Source: Salinicoccus halitifaciens
GTDB lineage: Bacteria; Bacillota; Bacilli; Staphylococcales; Salinicoccaceae
Direction: 5' to 3'
Length of the DNA stretch: 64,000 bases
NCBI RefSeq assembly: GCF_021026095.1
Contig: NZ_JAJNCU010000002.1
Location: 62,001-126,000 of the forward strand
Made by a program: the position numbers and the translations under genes
Part shown: positions 43,316 through 51,503 of the stretch, piece by piece
How positions within the stretch are numbered: position 1 is the first letter of the stretch
Layout: each line of letters starts with the position of its first letter
The notes under the pieces: generated by a model
What the model was told of the DNA's origin: nothing
What the model saw: the letters and a program-made list of their open reading frames with translations, nothing else
Database searches by the model: none

Positions 43316-44160
43316 TGGTTCAAAATTTTGCATTTCTCGATGAACATTCTAAAAAGGAGATCCGCCGCAAAACATTGAAGGCGATCGCGATACCGGGCTA
43401 CCAGGTGCCGTTCGCATCAAGGGAGCTGCCGATCGCACGCGGCTGGGGCACCGGCGGACTGCAGCTGACGCTCTCGCTCATCGGGCGGGAGGATATCATC
43501 AAGGTGATTGACCAGGGGTCCGATGAATCGGTGAACGCGGTCAACATCAGGAAGCTGATCCAGGACACCACCGGCGTCGAAGAGACGATAGATATGAATG
43601 AGGCGACACTGGTCCAGTCACGCCACAGGATTCCCGAAGTGCCGCTCCACCCGTCGCAGATACTCGTGCTGCAGGTGCCGATGCCGGAACCGCTCCGGGC
43701 GGTCGAGCCGTCGGAACGCGTGACGAAGGCGCTGCACGGCGACAAGGAATACAGTGGTGCATGGATCAAGATGTTCGAACAGATCATGAAGTACGGCCAT
43801 GTCACGGATGATGCGGACTATCCGGTGCTCGTGAACGGACGATATGTCATGGCGCCGAGTCCGATCCCGAGGTTCGACAACCCGAAGATGAACGACAACG
43901 AAGGATTGATACTGCTCGGGGCAGGCCGTGAGAAGAAGATTTATGCTGTGCCGCCGCATACGCATGTGGCATCCCTTGCATTCGACGACCATCCGTTTGA
44001 AATCGAGGACTTTTCAGATAAAGTCTGCCGCGAGTCCGGTGCGAGCGGCGTCTTCATGGATGAGCTCATCGATCCGGATACAGGCGAAAAATATTATGTC
44101 ACAAATGATACAAGCTATATGCTTGAGCAGTTGAACAAGGAGGAAGAGCATGTCAACTAA
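43315..44160 (+). CDS. phnJ: C-P lyase subunit PhnJ lacking most conserved cysteines
   Basis: A 281-residue homologue of the radical SAM C-P bond-cleaving subunit. The first 220 residues match PhnJ well: IAIPGYQVPFASRELPIARG with the radical-bearing Gly, GWGTGGLQLTLSLIG, RHRIPEVPLHPSQI, NGRYVMAPSPIPRFDNPKMN, GAGREKKIYAVPP and FDDHPFEIED. The end, however, reads KVCRESGASGVFMDEL and YYVTNDTSYMLEQL. Against E. coli CAICGSTHSYLDEV and FVCSDTDYC, Cys241 is kept, Cys244 is Ser, Cys266 is Thr and the catalytic Cys272 is Met. The frame stays aligned across the change, so it is not a frameshift. The cluster and the thiyl chemistry of E. coli PhnJ could not form in the known way. Confidence 0.9.
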   Translation: MVQNFAFLDEHSKKEIRRKTLKAIAIPGYQVPFASRELPIARGWGTGGLQLTLSLIGREDIIKVIDQGSDESVNAVNIRKLIQDTTGVEETIDMNEATLVQSRHRIPEVPLHPSQILVLQVPMPEPLRAVEPSERVTKALHGDKEYSGAWIKMFEQIMKYGHVTDDADYPVLVNGRYVMAPSPIPRFDNPKMNDNEGLILLGAGREKKIYAVPPHTHVASLAFDDHPFEIEDFSDKVCRESGASGVFMDELIDPDTGEKYYVTNDTSYMLEQLNKEEEHVN

Positions 44161-44989
44161 TGATATCGTGATGTCCATCCGCGACGTGTCAAAACGTTTC
44201 GGTGAGGGCTGTGAGGCCTGCCGGGAGGACACATCCATATTGAACGGCAACATATGCCCCGACTGCGGCACCGTCCATGCGGTCCGCGACATCTCATTCG
44301 ACCTGCATGAAGGTGAAATACTCGGCATCGTGGGCGAATCCGGCAGCGGCAAGAGTACGCTGATGAAGATGATGTACTTCGATCAGGAGAATACATCGGG
44401 GGACTACTACTTGCGCTCCTATGAAAACGGCGCTGAAAACGTCTTTGACGTATCATCCCAGAAGAAACGCGAAATCCGCAACGAGCAGCTCGGCATGGTC
44501 TATCAGAACCCGCTGCACGGTCTGAAGATCAACTTCTCGTCGATGACGAACATCGCTGAGAAATTGATTGCGGGCGGCAGCAGGAACGTCGGTGAAATGA
44601 CGGCGCGCGGTGATATGTTCCTTGAAAAAGTGAACATCCCGTTATCGAGGAAGTTTGAAGCGCCCAAAAACTTCTCGGGCGGCATGCAGCAGCGGGTGCA
44701 GATCGCAAAAGCGCTGTCCAACTATCCGCCGATATTGCTCCTCGATGAAGTGACGACGGGTCTTGACTTGTCGGTACAGGCGGATGTGCTTGAACTGATC
44801 AAGGAGATCCAAAGGGAGATGGGCGTCAGCATGATCGTCGTCTCCCATGACCTCGCCATCATCCGGATGCTGTGCGACAGGACGATGGTGCTTTTGAACG
44901 GTGAAGTCATCGAAAGCGGCATCACCGATCAGATTTTGGAAGACCCGCAGCACGAATACACACAGCAGCTTGTCTATTCGATTCTTTAG
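44150..44989 (+). CDS. phnK: Phosphonate C-P lyase ABC-type ATPase PhnK
   Basis: A 279-residue ABC ATPase that binds the C-P lyase core near PhnJ. Walker A is GESGSGKST, the signature SGGMQQRVQIAKAL, and Walker B ILLLDEVTTGLD. Between strands near the N-terminus is an insert with two Cys-x2-Cys pairs (GCEACRED and ICPDCGTV) that resembles a zinc ribbon; E. coli PhnK lacks it. I recall similar inserts in other PhnK proteins but cannot check. It overlaps phnJ by 11 bp, with AAGGAGGA inside that gene. Confidence 0.93.
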   Translation: MSTNDIVMSIRDVSKRFGEGCEACREDTSILNGNICPDCGTVHAVRDISFDLHEGEILGIVGESGSGKSTLMKMMYFDQENTSGDYYLRSYENGAENVFDVSSQKKREIRNEQLGMVYQNPLHGLKINFSSMTNIAEKLIAGGSRNVGEMTARGDMFLEKVNIPLSRKFEAPKNFSGGMQQRVQIAKALSNYPPILLLDEVTTGLDLSVQADVLELIKEIQREMGVSMIVVSHDLAIIRMLCDRTMVLLNGEVIESGITDQILEDPQHEYTQQLVYSIL

Positions 44990-45000
44990 GAGGAACCATT

Positions 45001-46185
45001 TTGAAAGTAATCATAAACGGAAACATCATTTTGGAAGATGAAATGCTTGAGCATGGTGCGGTTGTCATCGACAAGGACGTGATCATAGATATACTGCCTG
45101 CAGCTGAGGCGGGGCATTATGTCAAAGATGCAGACTCGGTCATCGATGCGAAGGGCGGCTACATCACCCCGGGCTTCATCGATATCCATTCAGATTATAT
45201 AGAGGGCATCGTCGCCCCGCGCCCGACGTCCATGATGGACGTCCACCTCGGGATACGCGAGTCCGAACGGATTTTGAGTTCACACGGCATCTCGACGATC
45301 TTCCATTCACTGTCGATTTATAAGAAGGACATGTTCGGTCATAAGCCGGTCCGTTCGCCGGAGAATGTGGATAAACTCATCCGGGCGATCGATCAGACCC
45401 ACAATGAGAAGAGGCTGATCAGGCACCGCCTGCATGCGCGTTTTGAAATCGATTCGGTCGAACAGGTCCCGATGATTCGGGAGCATATTGAAAAAGACCG
45501 CGTGCATCTGCTCAGTTTTATGGACCACACGCCGGGCCAGGGGCAGTACCGGGATATTGAAATGTACCTGAAGACGATGAAGGGCTATCAGGACTTATCC
45601 GACGCCCAGATCGTCCAGGTGATGGAACAGAAGCAGAGCCACGATACATTATCATTTGAAGATATGAAGGAACTTGCGGATCTTGCCATCAGCAGGGGGA
45701 TCGCCGTCGCCTCGCATGACGATGATTCGACGGAGAAGATCGATCTTGCCAAAAAGCTCGGCACGACGATCAGTGAATTCCCGATATACATGGATGTCGC
45801 AAAATATGCCCACGGCGGGGAAATGCATACGCTCGCCGGTGCACCGAACATCATGCTCGGCGGCTCACATTCCGGCAATCTGAATGCGCGTGAAGCCATT
45901 GAAGCGGGCTGTATATCGATTCTATGCAGCGACTATTATCCTGCATCGATGCTGCACGGCGTTTTCCAGCTGCACCAGCAGTACGGCGTGCCGCTCGCGG
46001 AAGCGGTAAAACTGATCACCGTCAACCCGGCAAAAGCGGTCAATATGGACGATGAAATCGGCTCGATCCAAATCGGAAAAAAGGCGGACATCAACGTCAT
46101 CCAGATGGATGATGACTACCCTATGATCACGGAATGCATCGTCAACGGCTTCACCGTGAGCCGCTATCATTACAGAGTGGAGTGA
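45001..46185 (+). CDS. phnM: RPnTP diphosphatase PhnM
   Basis: A 394-residue amidohydrolase-fold enzyme that removes pyrophosphate from alpha-D-ribose 1-alkylphosphonate 5-triphosphate. It shows YITPGFIDIHSDYIEGIVAP followed by RP, FHSLSIYK, DHTPGQGQYRDIEMY, GIAVASHDDDS with metal-ligand residues, LGGSHSGNLNAREA and a C-terminal AVNMDDEIGSIQIGKKADIN. The start is TTG 45001 with AGGAGG 8 nt upstream, 11 nt after phnK. It supplies the substrate of PhnJ. Confidence 0.94.
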   Translation: MKVIINGNIILEDEMLEHGAVVIDKDVIIDILPAAEAGHYVKDADSVIDAKGGYITPGFIDIHSDYIEGIVAPRPTSMMDVHLGIRESERILSSHGISTIFHSLSIYKKDMFGHKPVRSPENVDKLIRAIDQTHNEKRLIRHRLHARFEIDSVEQVPMIREHIEKDRVHLLSFMDHTPGQGQYRDIEMYLKTMKGYQDLSDAQIVQVMEQKQSHDTLSFEDMKELADLAISRGIAVASHDDDSTEKIDLAKKLGTTISEFPIYMDVAKYAHGGEMHTLAGAPNIMLGGSHSGNLNAREAIEAGCISILCSDYYPASMLHGVFQLHQQYGVPLAEAVKLITVNPAKAVNMDDEIGSIQIGKKADINVIQMDDDYPMITECIVNGFTVSRYHYRVE

Positions 46186-46189
46186 GAGA

Positions 46190-46885
46190 ATGTTAACAGT
46201 TGAAAATTTCGGCAAATCGTTTACGACCCATCATTTGAATCAGACGCGCAAGGCGGTCTCAGGCATCTCCTTTAATGTTGAAAAGGGTGAATTCCTGGGC
46301 ATCGTCGGGAAGAGCGGCAGCGGCAAGTCGACGGTGTTGAAAAGTATTTACGGCACTTACAAACCGAATGAAGGGCAGATCCTCTATGATTCCGAGCGCT
46401 TCGGCACTGTGAACCTGCATGAAATCCCGGATCATGATCTGATCAGGCTCAGGAAGACTGAAATCGGCTATGTATCCCAGTTTTTGAAAGTGATGCCGAG
46501 GACGACCTCTTTTGAGCTTGTCGTATTGTCACTGCTTGAGATGGGCGTGGACCGGGTGACGGCGGAAGTGACCGCCGAGGAGACGCTCCGCCATTTCGAC
46601 CTGCCCGAGGCATTATGGCACAACTATCCGAACACTTTCTCAGGCGGCGAGAAGCTCAGGCTGAATATCGCATGTGCAGTCGTCAAGGCACCGAGGCTTT
46701 TATTGCTTGATGAACCGACAGCCTCACTCGATCAGGCATCGAAGCTTAAGGTGCGGGAGTCCATCTCTAAATTGAAGGACAGCGGCACGACGCTGATCGG
46801 GATCTTCCACGACCTTGAATTCATGGAAGGTCTGTGTGACAAAGTGTATGACATGTCCGCGCGTGCAGTGAAGGAGACGGTATGA
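46190..46885 (+). CDS. phnL: Phosphonate C-P lyase ABC-type ATPase PhnL
   Basis: A 231-residue ABC ATPase. Walker A is GKSGSGKSTVLKSIYGTYKP, the signature SGGEKLRLNIACAV, and Walker B LLLLDEPTASLD. The N-terminal KSFTTHHLNQTRKAVSGISF and the segment IGYVSQFLKVMPRTTSFELV are typical of PhnL. It joins PhnK on the core complex in E. coli. Its stop overlaps the next start by 4 bp (ATGA). Confidence 0.92.
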   Translation: MLTVENFGKSFTTHHLNQTRKAVSGISFNVEKGEFLGIVGKSGSGKSTVLKSIYGTYKPNEGQILYDSERFGTVNLHEIPDHDLIRLRKTEIGYVSQFLKVMPRTTSFELVVLSLLEMGVDRVTAEVTAEETLRHFDLPEALWHNYPNTFSGGEKLRLNIACAVVKAPRLLLLDEPTASLDQASKLKVRESISKLKDSGTTLIGIFHDLEFMEGLCDKVYDMSARAVKETV

Positions 46886-47703
46886 TGCGTGTCGATCTTC
46901 ATGTGCACAGCAATCATTCGGACGGTGCAGACAGCCTGGAGGCGGTGATTGAGAAAGCGCGCCGGGCGGGTGTCACCACACTCAGCTTCGTCGATCATGA
47001 CATCACCGGAACGTATGAGGCAGCACTGCCGGCGGCAGAGGCAGCGGGCATCAGGTTGATTCCCGGCATTGAAATCTCCGCCTATGACTTCAAACGCGGC
47101 AGGAAAATCCATGTGCTCGGCTACAGCTATGACCCTGATGCCCTGAACATCAAGGAACTGACGGGACCGCTGCTTGCGCGGCGCCATAAACATTCACTCT
47201 GGCAGATCGAACGCATCAACAGAGCAGGCTGCAAAGTGGACGCGGAGACGATCGCAGAAACCGCAAAGCCGTCCCGCGTGATCTACAAACAGCACATCAT
47301 GCAGTATCTGACGGACAACGATTATGAATCCGGCGCCTACCAGCATCTGTACAAATCCCTTTTCAAAGGGGAGGGACCTGCATCCGGGGACATCGAGTAC
47401 ATCGATGCGCGGGATGCGCTCCATGCAATCAGGGCGGACGGGGGACTCGCCGTCATCGCACATCCCGGCCAGATGGACAGCTACGATTTCATCGAAGAGA
47501 ACATCGGCCTGATCGACGGTATTGAACTGCTCCATCCCGATCATGATGCAGATGACCATGCGCGCATCAGGGAGATCGCGGATCGATATGGACTCGCGCT
47601 CACGGGCGGCAGTGATTACCACGGCAGCTTCGGCACGGCGGTGGACGTCGGCGTTGACGCGGGAATGTTAAGGTTTGAACGGCAATTGTTGGGATATTCT
47701 TAA
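46882..47703 (+). CDS. PHP-family phosphodiesterase (PhnPP-like)
   Basis: A 273-residue PHP-domain protein with metal-binding motifs VDLHVHSNHSDGADSLEAVI, FVDHDITG, IPGIEISAYD, VIAHPGQMDSYDF and TGGSDYHGSFG. In phn operons lacking phnP, a PHP enzyme (PhnPP, described for Eggerthella lenta Elen0235) hydrolyses 5-phosphoribosyl 1,2-cyclic phosphate, the PhnJ product. No phnP or phnN is seen here, and the 4-bp overlap with phnL ties this gene to the pathway. The function is therefore a good inference rather than proven. Confidence 0.8.
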   Translation: MMRVDLHVHSNHSDGADSLEAVIEKARRAGVTTLSFVDHDITGTYEAALPAAEAAGIRLIPGIEISAYDFKRGRKIHVLGYSYDPDALNIKELTGPLLARRHKHSLWQIERINRAGCKVDAETIAETAKPSRVIYKQHIMQYLTDNDYESGAYQHLYKSLFKGEGPASGDIEYIDARDALHAIRADGGLAVIAHPGQMDSYDFIEENIGLIDGIELLHPDHDADDHARIREIADRYGLALTGGSDYHGSFGTAVDVGVDAGMLRFERQLLGYS

Positions 47704-47715
47704 CTTGTGTTAAGA
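47698..47715. promoter_or_regulatory. Palindrome at the end of the phnPP-like gene
   Basis: TCTTAAC and GTTAAGA are perfect 7-bp arms around TTGT, overlapping the stop codon. A second weaker palindrome (GTAAA...TTTAC) follows at 47720-47734. They may be operator or PhoP-type sites for phnD or a weak hairpin; I cannot decide. Confidence 0.4.
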
Positions 47716-47800
47716 GATGGTAAATCGTGTTTACGGGTGAATGAATATCGTTTTTAATGAAGAAGGATTAAAAATCAATCACTAAGGAGCAAGTCTATTC

Positions 47801-48868
47801 ATGAGAAATTTAATATACCTATTATTGGGTTTAACGGTTTTCCTTGCAGCATGCGGCAACGGTTCAGGCGAGGATGCTTCCGCTGAAGGCAACTCGGATG
47901 GCGCGGACAGCGGTGAGACGAACGACGACCCGATCGTCCTCGTATGGTATCCGAACGAATCCGGCAATGAACTGGAAGACGGACGCGATGAAATGGGCGC
48001 GATCATCGAAGAGGCGACCGGACGTGAAGTTGAACATCAGCTGACGACGGATTATGCCATCGCAATCGAAAGCATCGTCAATGACAACGCAGATTTAGCA
48101 TTTACAGGCGCGGAAGGTTACATACAGGCAAACGACAGAAATGATGCGATACAGCCGCTGGTGGTGCCGTCAGGCCCGTCAGGCACTGAAGAAGACGCAC
48201 TTTACTACAGCTGGTTTGCGGCACTTCCTGAAAACATGGAGGAATATTCGGACGGCGAAGGCGGCTACTCCCTCGATAACTTCGAAGGTAAGAACTTCTC
48301 ATTCGTGTCATCTTCATCCACATCAGGGTTCAGGGTGCCATCTTCCACACTGGTCGCACACTTCAGCGAGCAGGAAGAATATGCAGATCTCGAAGCAGAA
48401 GATCTTGCTGAAAGCGGCACACTTTTCAATGAAGTGATGTTCGGCAACACGCACCAGGGTTCTGCAGTGAACCTGCTGAACGGCAGGGCGGACCTTGCAG
48501 CATTCTGTGATACATGTGTCGAGAACTACGTTGAAGTGGTCGACGGCGAGGAAAATACGGCAGGCGCAACATACCAGGTGAAAGAAGACGCTGCACAGCC
48601 GTTCGAGAGCATGGGCGGACAGGAATTCGGCATCATCTCCGCGACTCCGGTACTGAACGCACCGTTCATCATGAACACAGGCACATTGAGCGAGGAAGAA
48701 GTTGCATCACTGCGGGAAACGATGACTTCGGATGAAGTCGCAAACAACGAGAAGATCTTCGTTCCTGAAGATTCCGATGCACCGGCACTGTTCACGAAGT
48801 CTGCGGATGAGAGATTCGTTGAAGTTGAAGACGCATGGTTCGACCCGATCAGGGAACTCAACCAGTAA
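47801..48868 (+). CDS. phnD: Phosphonate ABC transporter substrate-binding lipoprotein
   Basis: A 355-residue lipoprotein. The signal peptide MRNLIYLLLGLTVFLAAC ends in a lipobox with Cys17, followed by an acidic linker (about 18-45). The binding domain has VLVWYPNESGNELEDGRDEM, AIIEEATGREVE, ADLAFTGAEGYIQANDRND, FSFVSSSSTSGFRVPSSTL and NLLNGRADLAAFCDTCVENY, typical of PhnD/PtxB-type phosphonate binding. It sits on the outer face of the membrane and delivers phosphonates to PhnE. A hairpin after the gene may raise its level over that of the other transport genes. Confidence 0.93.
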   Translation: MRNLIYLLLGLTVFLAACGNGSGEDASAEGNSDGADSGETNDDPIVLVWYPNESGNELEDGRDEMGAIIEEATGREVEHQLTTDYAIAIESIVNDNADLAFTGAEGYIQANDRNDAIQPLVVPSGPSGTEEDALYYSWFAALPENMEEYSDGEGGYSLDNFEGKNFSFVSSSSTSGFRVPSSTLVAHFSEQEEYADLEAEDLAESGTLFNEVMFGNTHQGSAVNLLNGRADLAAFCDTCVENYVEVVDGEENTAGATYQVKEDAAQPFESMGGQEFGIISATPVLNAPFIMNTGTLSEEEVASLRETMTSDEVANNEKIFVPEDSDAPALFTKSADERFVEVEDAWFDPIRELNQ

Positions 48869-48884
48869 TTTATAAGAAATTCAT

Positions 48885-48914
48885 AAAAGAAGGGAGATGA
48901 CTCCCTTCTTTTAA
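48885..48914 (+). terminator. Attenuating hairpin between phnD and phnC
   Basis: A 12-bp perfect stem, AAAAGAAGGGAG against CTCCCTTCTTTT, loop ATGA. It lies 16 nt after the phnD stop and just before the phnC ribosome site. Such hairpins often reduce read-through from an abundant binding protein to the membrane parts. Confidence 0.7.
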
Positions 48915-48929
48915 TTAGGAGGAATATGA

Positions 48930-49799
48930 GTGGCTACCGAATTGAAAAGCCGTTCCAAAGTAACAGAAAAGAAAGCCGACCCCGTCATATTCAATTTTCC
49001 GGAGGAAGCACATTTAGAGAAGATCATCGAGCGTCCGGTCATCATGCAGGTGAAAGACCTGTACAAAAATTATACGAAAGATACGAAAGTGCTGAAAAAC
49101 ATCAATTTCGACATCAAGGAAGGCGAACTCCTGTCGATCATCGGACCTTCAGGTGCCGGCAAATCGACATTGCTGCGCACGATCAACCGGATGATCGAAC
49201 CGACCAGCGGCGAAATCATCTTCGGTGATGAAAATATCACAAAGCTCAAGGGCAGAGGCCTTCGGAAGATGCGTACGGATATCGGCATGATCTTCCAGCA
49301 CTACAACCTGGTCGACCGTCTCAGCGTATTCGAAAATGTGCTGCACGGCTTGCTCGGCTACAAGAACAGCCTGCAGGGGATATTCTCCCTTTATTCCGAG
49401 GAGGAAAAGGAGAAGGCACTGGAAATCATCACGGAACTCGGCATCGAAGACCATATCTATAAACGCTGCGATGAACTGTCCGGCGGTCAGAAACAGCGTG
49501 TCGGCATCGCCAGGGCACTGATCCAGGATCCAAAGATCATACTATGTGATGAACCGATCGCTTCACTCGACCCGAAGGCATCCATGGTCATCATGGAATA
49601 CTTGAAACGCATCTCACGCGAGCGCGGCATCACGGTCATCGTGAACCTCCACCAGGTCGATGTCGCAAAGAAATATTCCGACCGGATGATCGGACTGAAC
49701 GCTGGTGAGATCGTCTTCAATGATGTCCCGGAAGAACTGGATCAGGGCGTCGTCACGAAAATATACGGCTCCAAAGCTGATGAACTGATAGTGGAGTAG
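48930..49799 (+). CDS. phnC: Phosphonate ABC transporter ATPase
   Basis: A 289-residue ABC ATPase. It has Walker A GPSGAGKSTLLRTINRMIEP, MIFQHYNLVDRLSVFENVLH, the signature ELSGGQKQRVGIARALIQDP and Walker B ILCDEPIASLDP, all standard for PhnC. Residues 1-30 form a charged N-terminal extension that most PhnC proteins lack. The start is GTG 48930, 8-9 nt after AGGAGG. It powers uptake through the two PhnE proteins that follow. Confidence 0.94.
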   Translation: MATELKSRSKVTEKKADPVIFNFPEEAHLEKIIERPVIMQVKDLYKNYTKDTKVLKNINFDIKEGELLSIIGPSGAGKSTLLRTINRMIEPTSGEIIFGDENITKLKGRGLRKMRTDIGMIFQHYNLVDRLSVFENVLHGLLGYKNSLQGIFSLYSEEEKEKALEIITELGIEDHIYKRCDELSGGQKQRVGIARALIQDPKIILCDEPIASLDPKASMVIMEYLKRISRERGITVIVNLHQVDVAKKYSDRMIGLNAGEIVFNDVPEELDQGVVTKIYGSKADELIVE

Positions 49800-49810
49800 G
49801 GTGAAAAATT

Positions 49811-50626
49811 ATGAGCAGTAAATCATCAACACAACATTTATCCAGGGTGAACATCATCCGCAAAAAGCATCTCAGGCTGACGATTGCAGTCCTCATCATA
49901 CTCGGGCTGATCATCCTCGCGGGTGAGATCACGAATTATGATCATATCGACGGCCTCGTCAGCATCCCGGCGGCGATTTCCTGGCTGTTTTCGAATATGC
50001 TTTTCTCAGCAGGGACGCTTGCCAACTTCCCGACGGTGCTCAGGCTCCTGTGGGAGACGATCCTCATCTCGATCGTATCGACGACGACGGCTTCGGTGTT
50101 CGCGCTCATCTTCGCCCTGCTCGGTTCACAGCTGACACAGGTGAACACATTTCTGATGTATGTGGCGAAACTCGTCGCTTCCATCAGCCGTAACATCCCG
50201 GTCGTGGCCTGGGCACTCATCCTCGTCCTGAGCTTCGGAACGAACTCGGCAACGGGATTCCTTGCGCTGTTTTTCGCGACATTCGGTTTCCTCGTCCGTG
50301 CATACATAGAGACCATCGATGAAGCGAGCAGCGATTCGATCGAAGCCTTGAGGGCGACCGGTGCGACCTACCCGCAGATGATCTTCAAGGCGGTGCTCCC
50401 GGGCAGCATGCCCCAGCTCTTCAGCTGGACGCTGTTCATGATAGAGACGAACATCAGGAGCGCAACACTCGTCGGGCTCCTCACAGGTACAGGTATCGGC
50501 TACTTATTCGATCTTTACTACAAACAGCTGAATTACGAAATGGTTTCCCTGATCACGCTGTCGATCGTCGTTGCGGTATTGATCATTGAAACAATTTCAA
50601 ACCGTATCAGAAGGGAGATCATTTGA
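49811..50626 (+). CDS. phnE: Phosphonate ABC transporter permease, first copy
   Basis: A 271-residue inner membrane permease with about six transmembrane segments (first at 18-32, LTIAVLIILGLIILAG). The BPD_transp_1 domain has VLRLLWETILISIVSTTTAS, ISRNIPVVAWALILVLSFGT and the EAA-type loop SSDSIEALRATGATYPQMIF, which contacts PhnC. It pairs with the second permease as a heterodimer, a common arrangement in Gram-positive phosphonate transporters. One-base coupling (TGATG) joins it to the next gene. Confidence 0.93.
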   Translation: MSSKSSTQHLSRVNIIRKKHLRLTIAVLIILGLIILAGEITNYDHIDGLVSIPAAISWLFSNMLFSAGTLANFPTVLRLLWETILISIVSTTTASVFALIFALLGSQLTQVNTFLMYVAKLVASISRNIPVVAWALILVLSFGTNSATGFLALFFATFGFLVRAYIETIDEASSDSIEALRATGATYPQMIFKAVLPGSMPQLFSWTLFMIETNIRSATLVGLLTGTGIGYLFDLYYKQLNYEMVSLITLSIVVAVLIIETISNRIRREII

Positions 50627-51447
50627 TGGATTTACAACTGGACCGTACACATGACGGCAAAATAAAAATCAACCGGCCCACACGCGGACAGAAATCCCTG
50701 AAATGGATTCTGATCGGCACGGCACTGTTCACGGTTGCCGGATTCTTCATGATGGATTACAGCGGGCTTGTCCTGTCACAGGCAATCGCCGACACTTTGA
50801 GCAACCTGTACCAGATGTTCCTGCAGCCGGAATTGAGCCAGGTCGGCTTCGGCACGGCGATGTCCCAGGTGGTGGTGACGCTGTCGCTCGCATTCCTCTC
50901 GACCATCTTAGGTGCAGTAATTTCACTGTTCCTTGCATTCGGGACGGCAGTGAACCTCTCCAAGCCGTGGCTCAGCACACTGATCAAAGGTGTGATCACG
51001 ATCGCCCGTGCAGTGCCGACCGTACTGTGGGTGCTGATATTCGCGATTGCGGCGGGACTCGGTTCCATTGCGGCGGTGATCGGCATGATGTTCCACTCGG
51101 TCGCCTACCTCGTCAAGGCATACTCGGAAGCGTTCGAAGAGATCGATGAAGGGAAGATCGAAGCGCTGCGTGCAACCGGGTCGAGCTACTGGCAGATCCT
51201 CTTCCAGGTCGTCATACCGGAGACGAAGAGCTATCTCATTTCATGGACGTTCCTGCGCTTTGAAATCAACTTCGGCGTTGCGGTCGCCATGGGTGCCGCT
51301 GCAGGGGCAGGCGGCATCGGTTATGAACTCTTCATGTCGAGCACTTTCTATTATGATATGAATGAAGTGGGCATGATCACGATCATCATACTGATCGTTG
51401 CGATCATACTCGAACTCATCGCAAACAGGCTGAAGGTCAAAGCCTGA
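50626..51447 (+). CDS. phnE: Phosphonate ABC transporter permease, second copy
   Basis: A 273-residue permease with six or so transmembrane segments, paralogous to the preceding gene. Motifs include QVVVTLSLAFLSTILGAVIS, TIARAVPTVLWVLIFAIAAG, MMFHSVAYLVKAYSEAFEEI and the EAA loop DEGKIEALRATGSSYWQILF. I start at ATG 50626, 8 nt after GGGAG; a TTG at 50623 is the alternative. It is the last gene of the phosphonate cluster; a strong bidirectional terminator follows. Confidence 0.93.
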   Translation: MDLQLDRTHDGKIKINRPTRGQKSLKWILIGTALFTVAGFFMMDYSGLVLSQAIADTLSNLYQMFLQPELSQVGFGTAMSQVVVTLSLAFLSTILGAVISLFLAFGTAVNLSKPWLSTLIKGVITIARAVPTVLWVLIFAIAAGLGSIAAVIGMMFHSVAYLVKAYSEAFEEIDEGKIEALRATGSSYWQILFQVVIPETKSYLISWTFLRFEINFGVAVAMGAAAGAGGIGYELFMSSTFYYDMNEVGMITIIILIVAIILELIANRLKVKA

Positions 51448-51457
51448 AACGAAAAAA

Positions 51458-51498
51458 ACGTACGCCGCTTCCCGAGGAAGTCCGGCGTACGTTTTTTA
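51458..51498. terminator. Bidirectional intrinsic terminator
   Basis: ACGTACGCCG pairs with CGGCGTACGT around a 15-nt loop, with runs of A and T outside. It ends both the phosphonate transporter genes and the convergent DMT gene. Confidence 0.9.
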
Positions 51499-51503
51499 TA
51501 TTC

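Noticed and set aside
43980-44160. Frameshift as the reason for missing PhnJ cysteines
   Set aside because: Residues on both sides of each missing cysteine (GA, DE, DT, Y) remain aligned to PhnJ in the same frame up to the stop, so simple substitution is the better reading.
47698-47734. Firm PhoP box upstream of phnD
   Set aside because: TTAACT and TTAAGA are 10 rather than 11 bp apart and the downstream hexamers do not continue the period; kept only as an uncertain palindrome.
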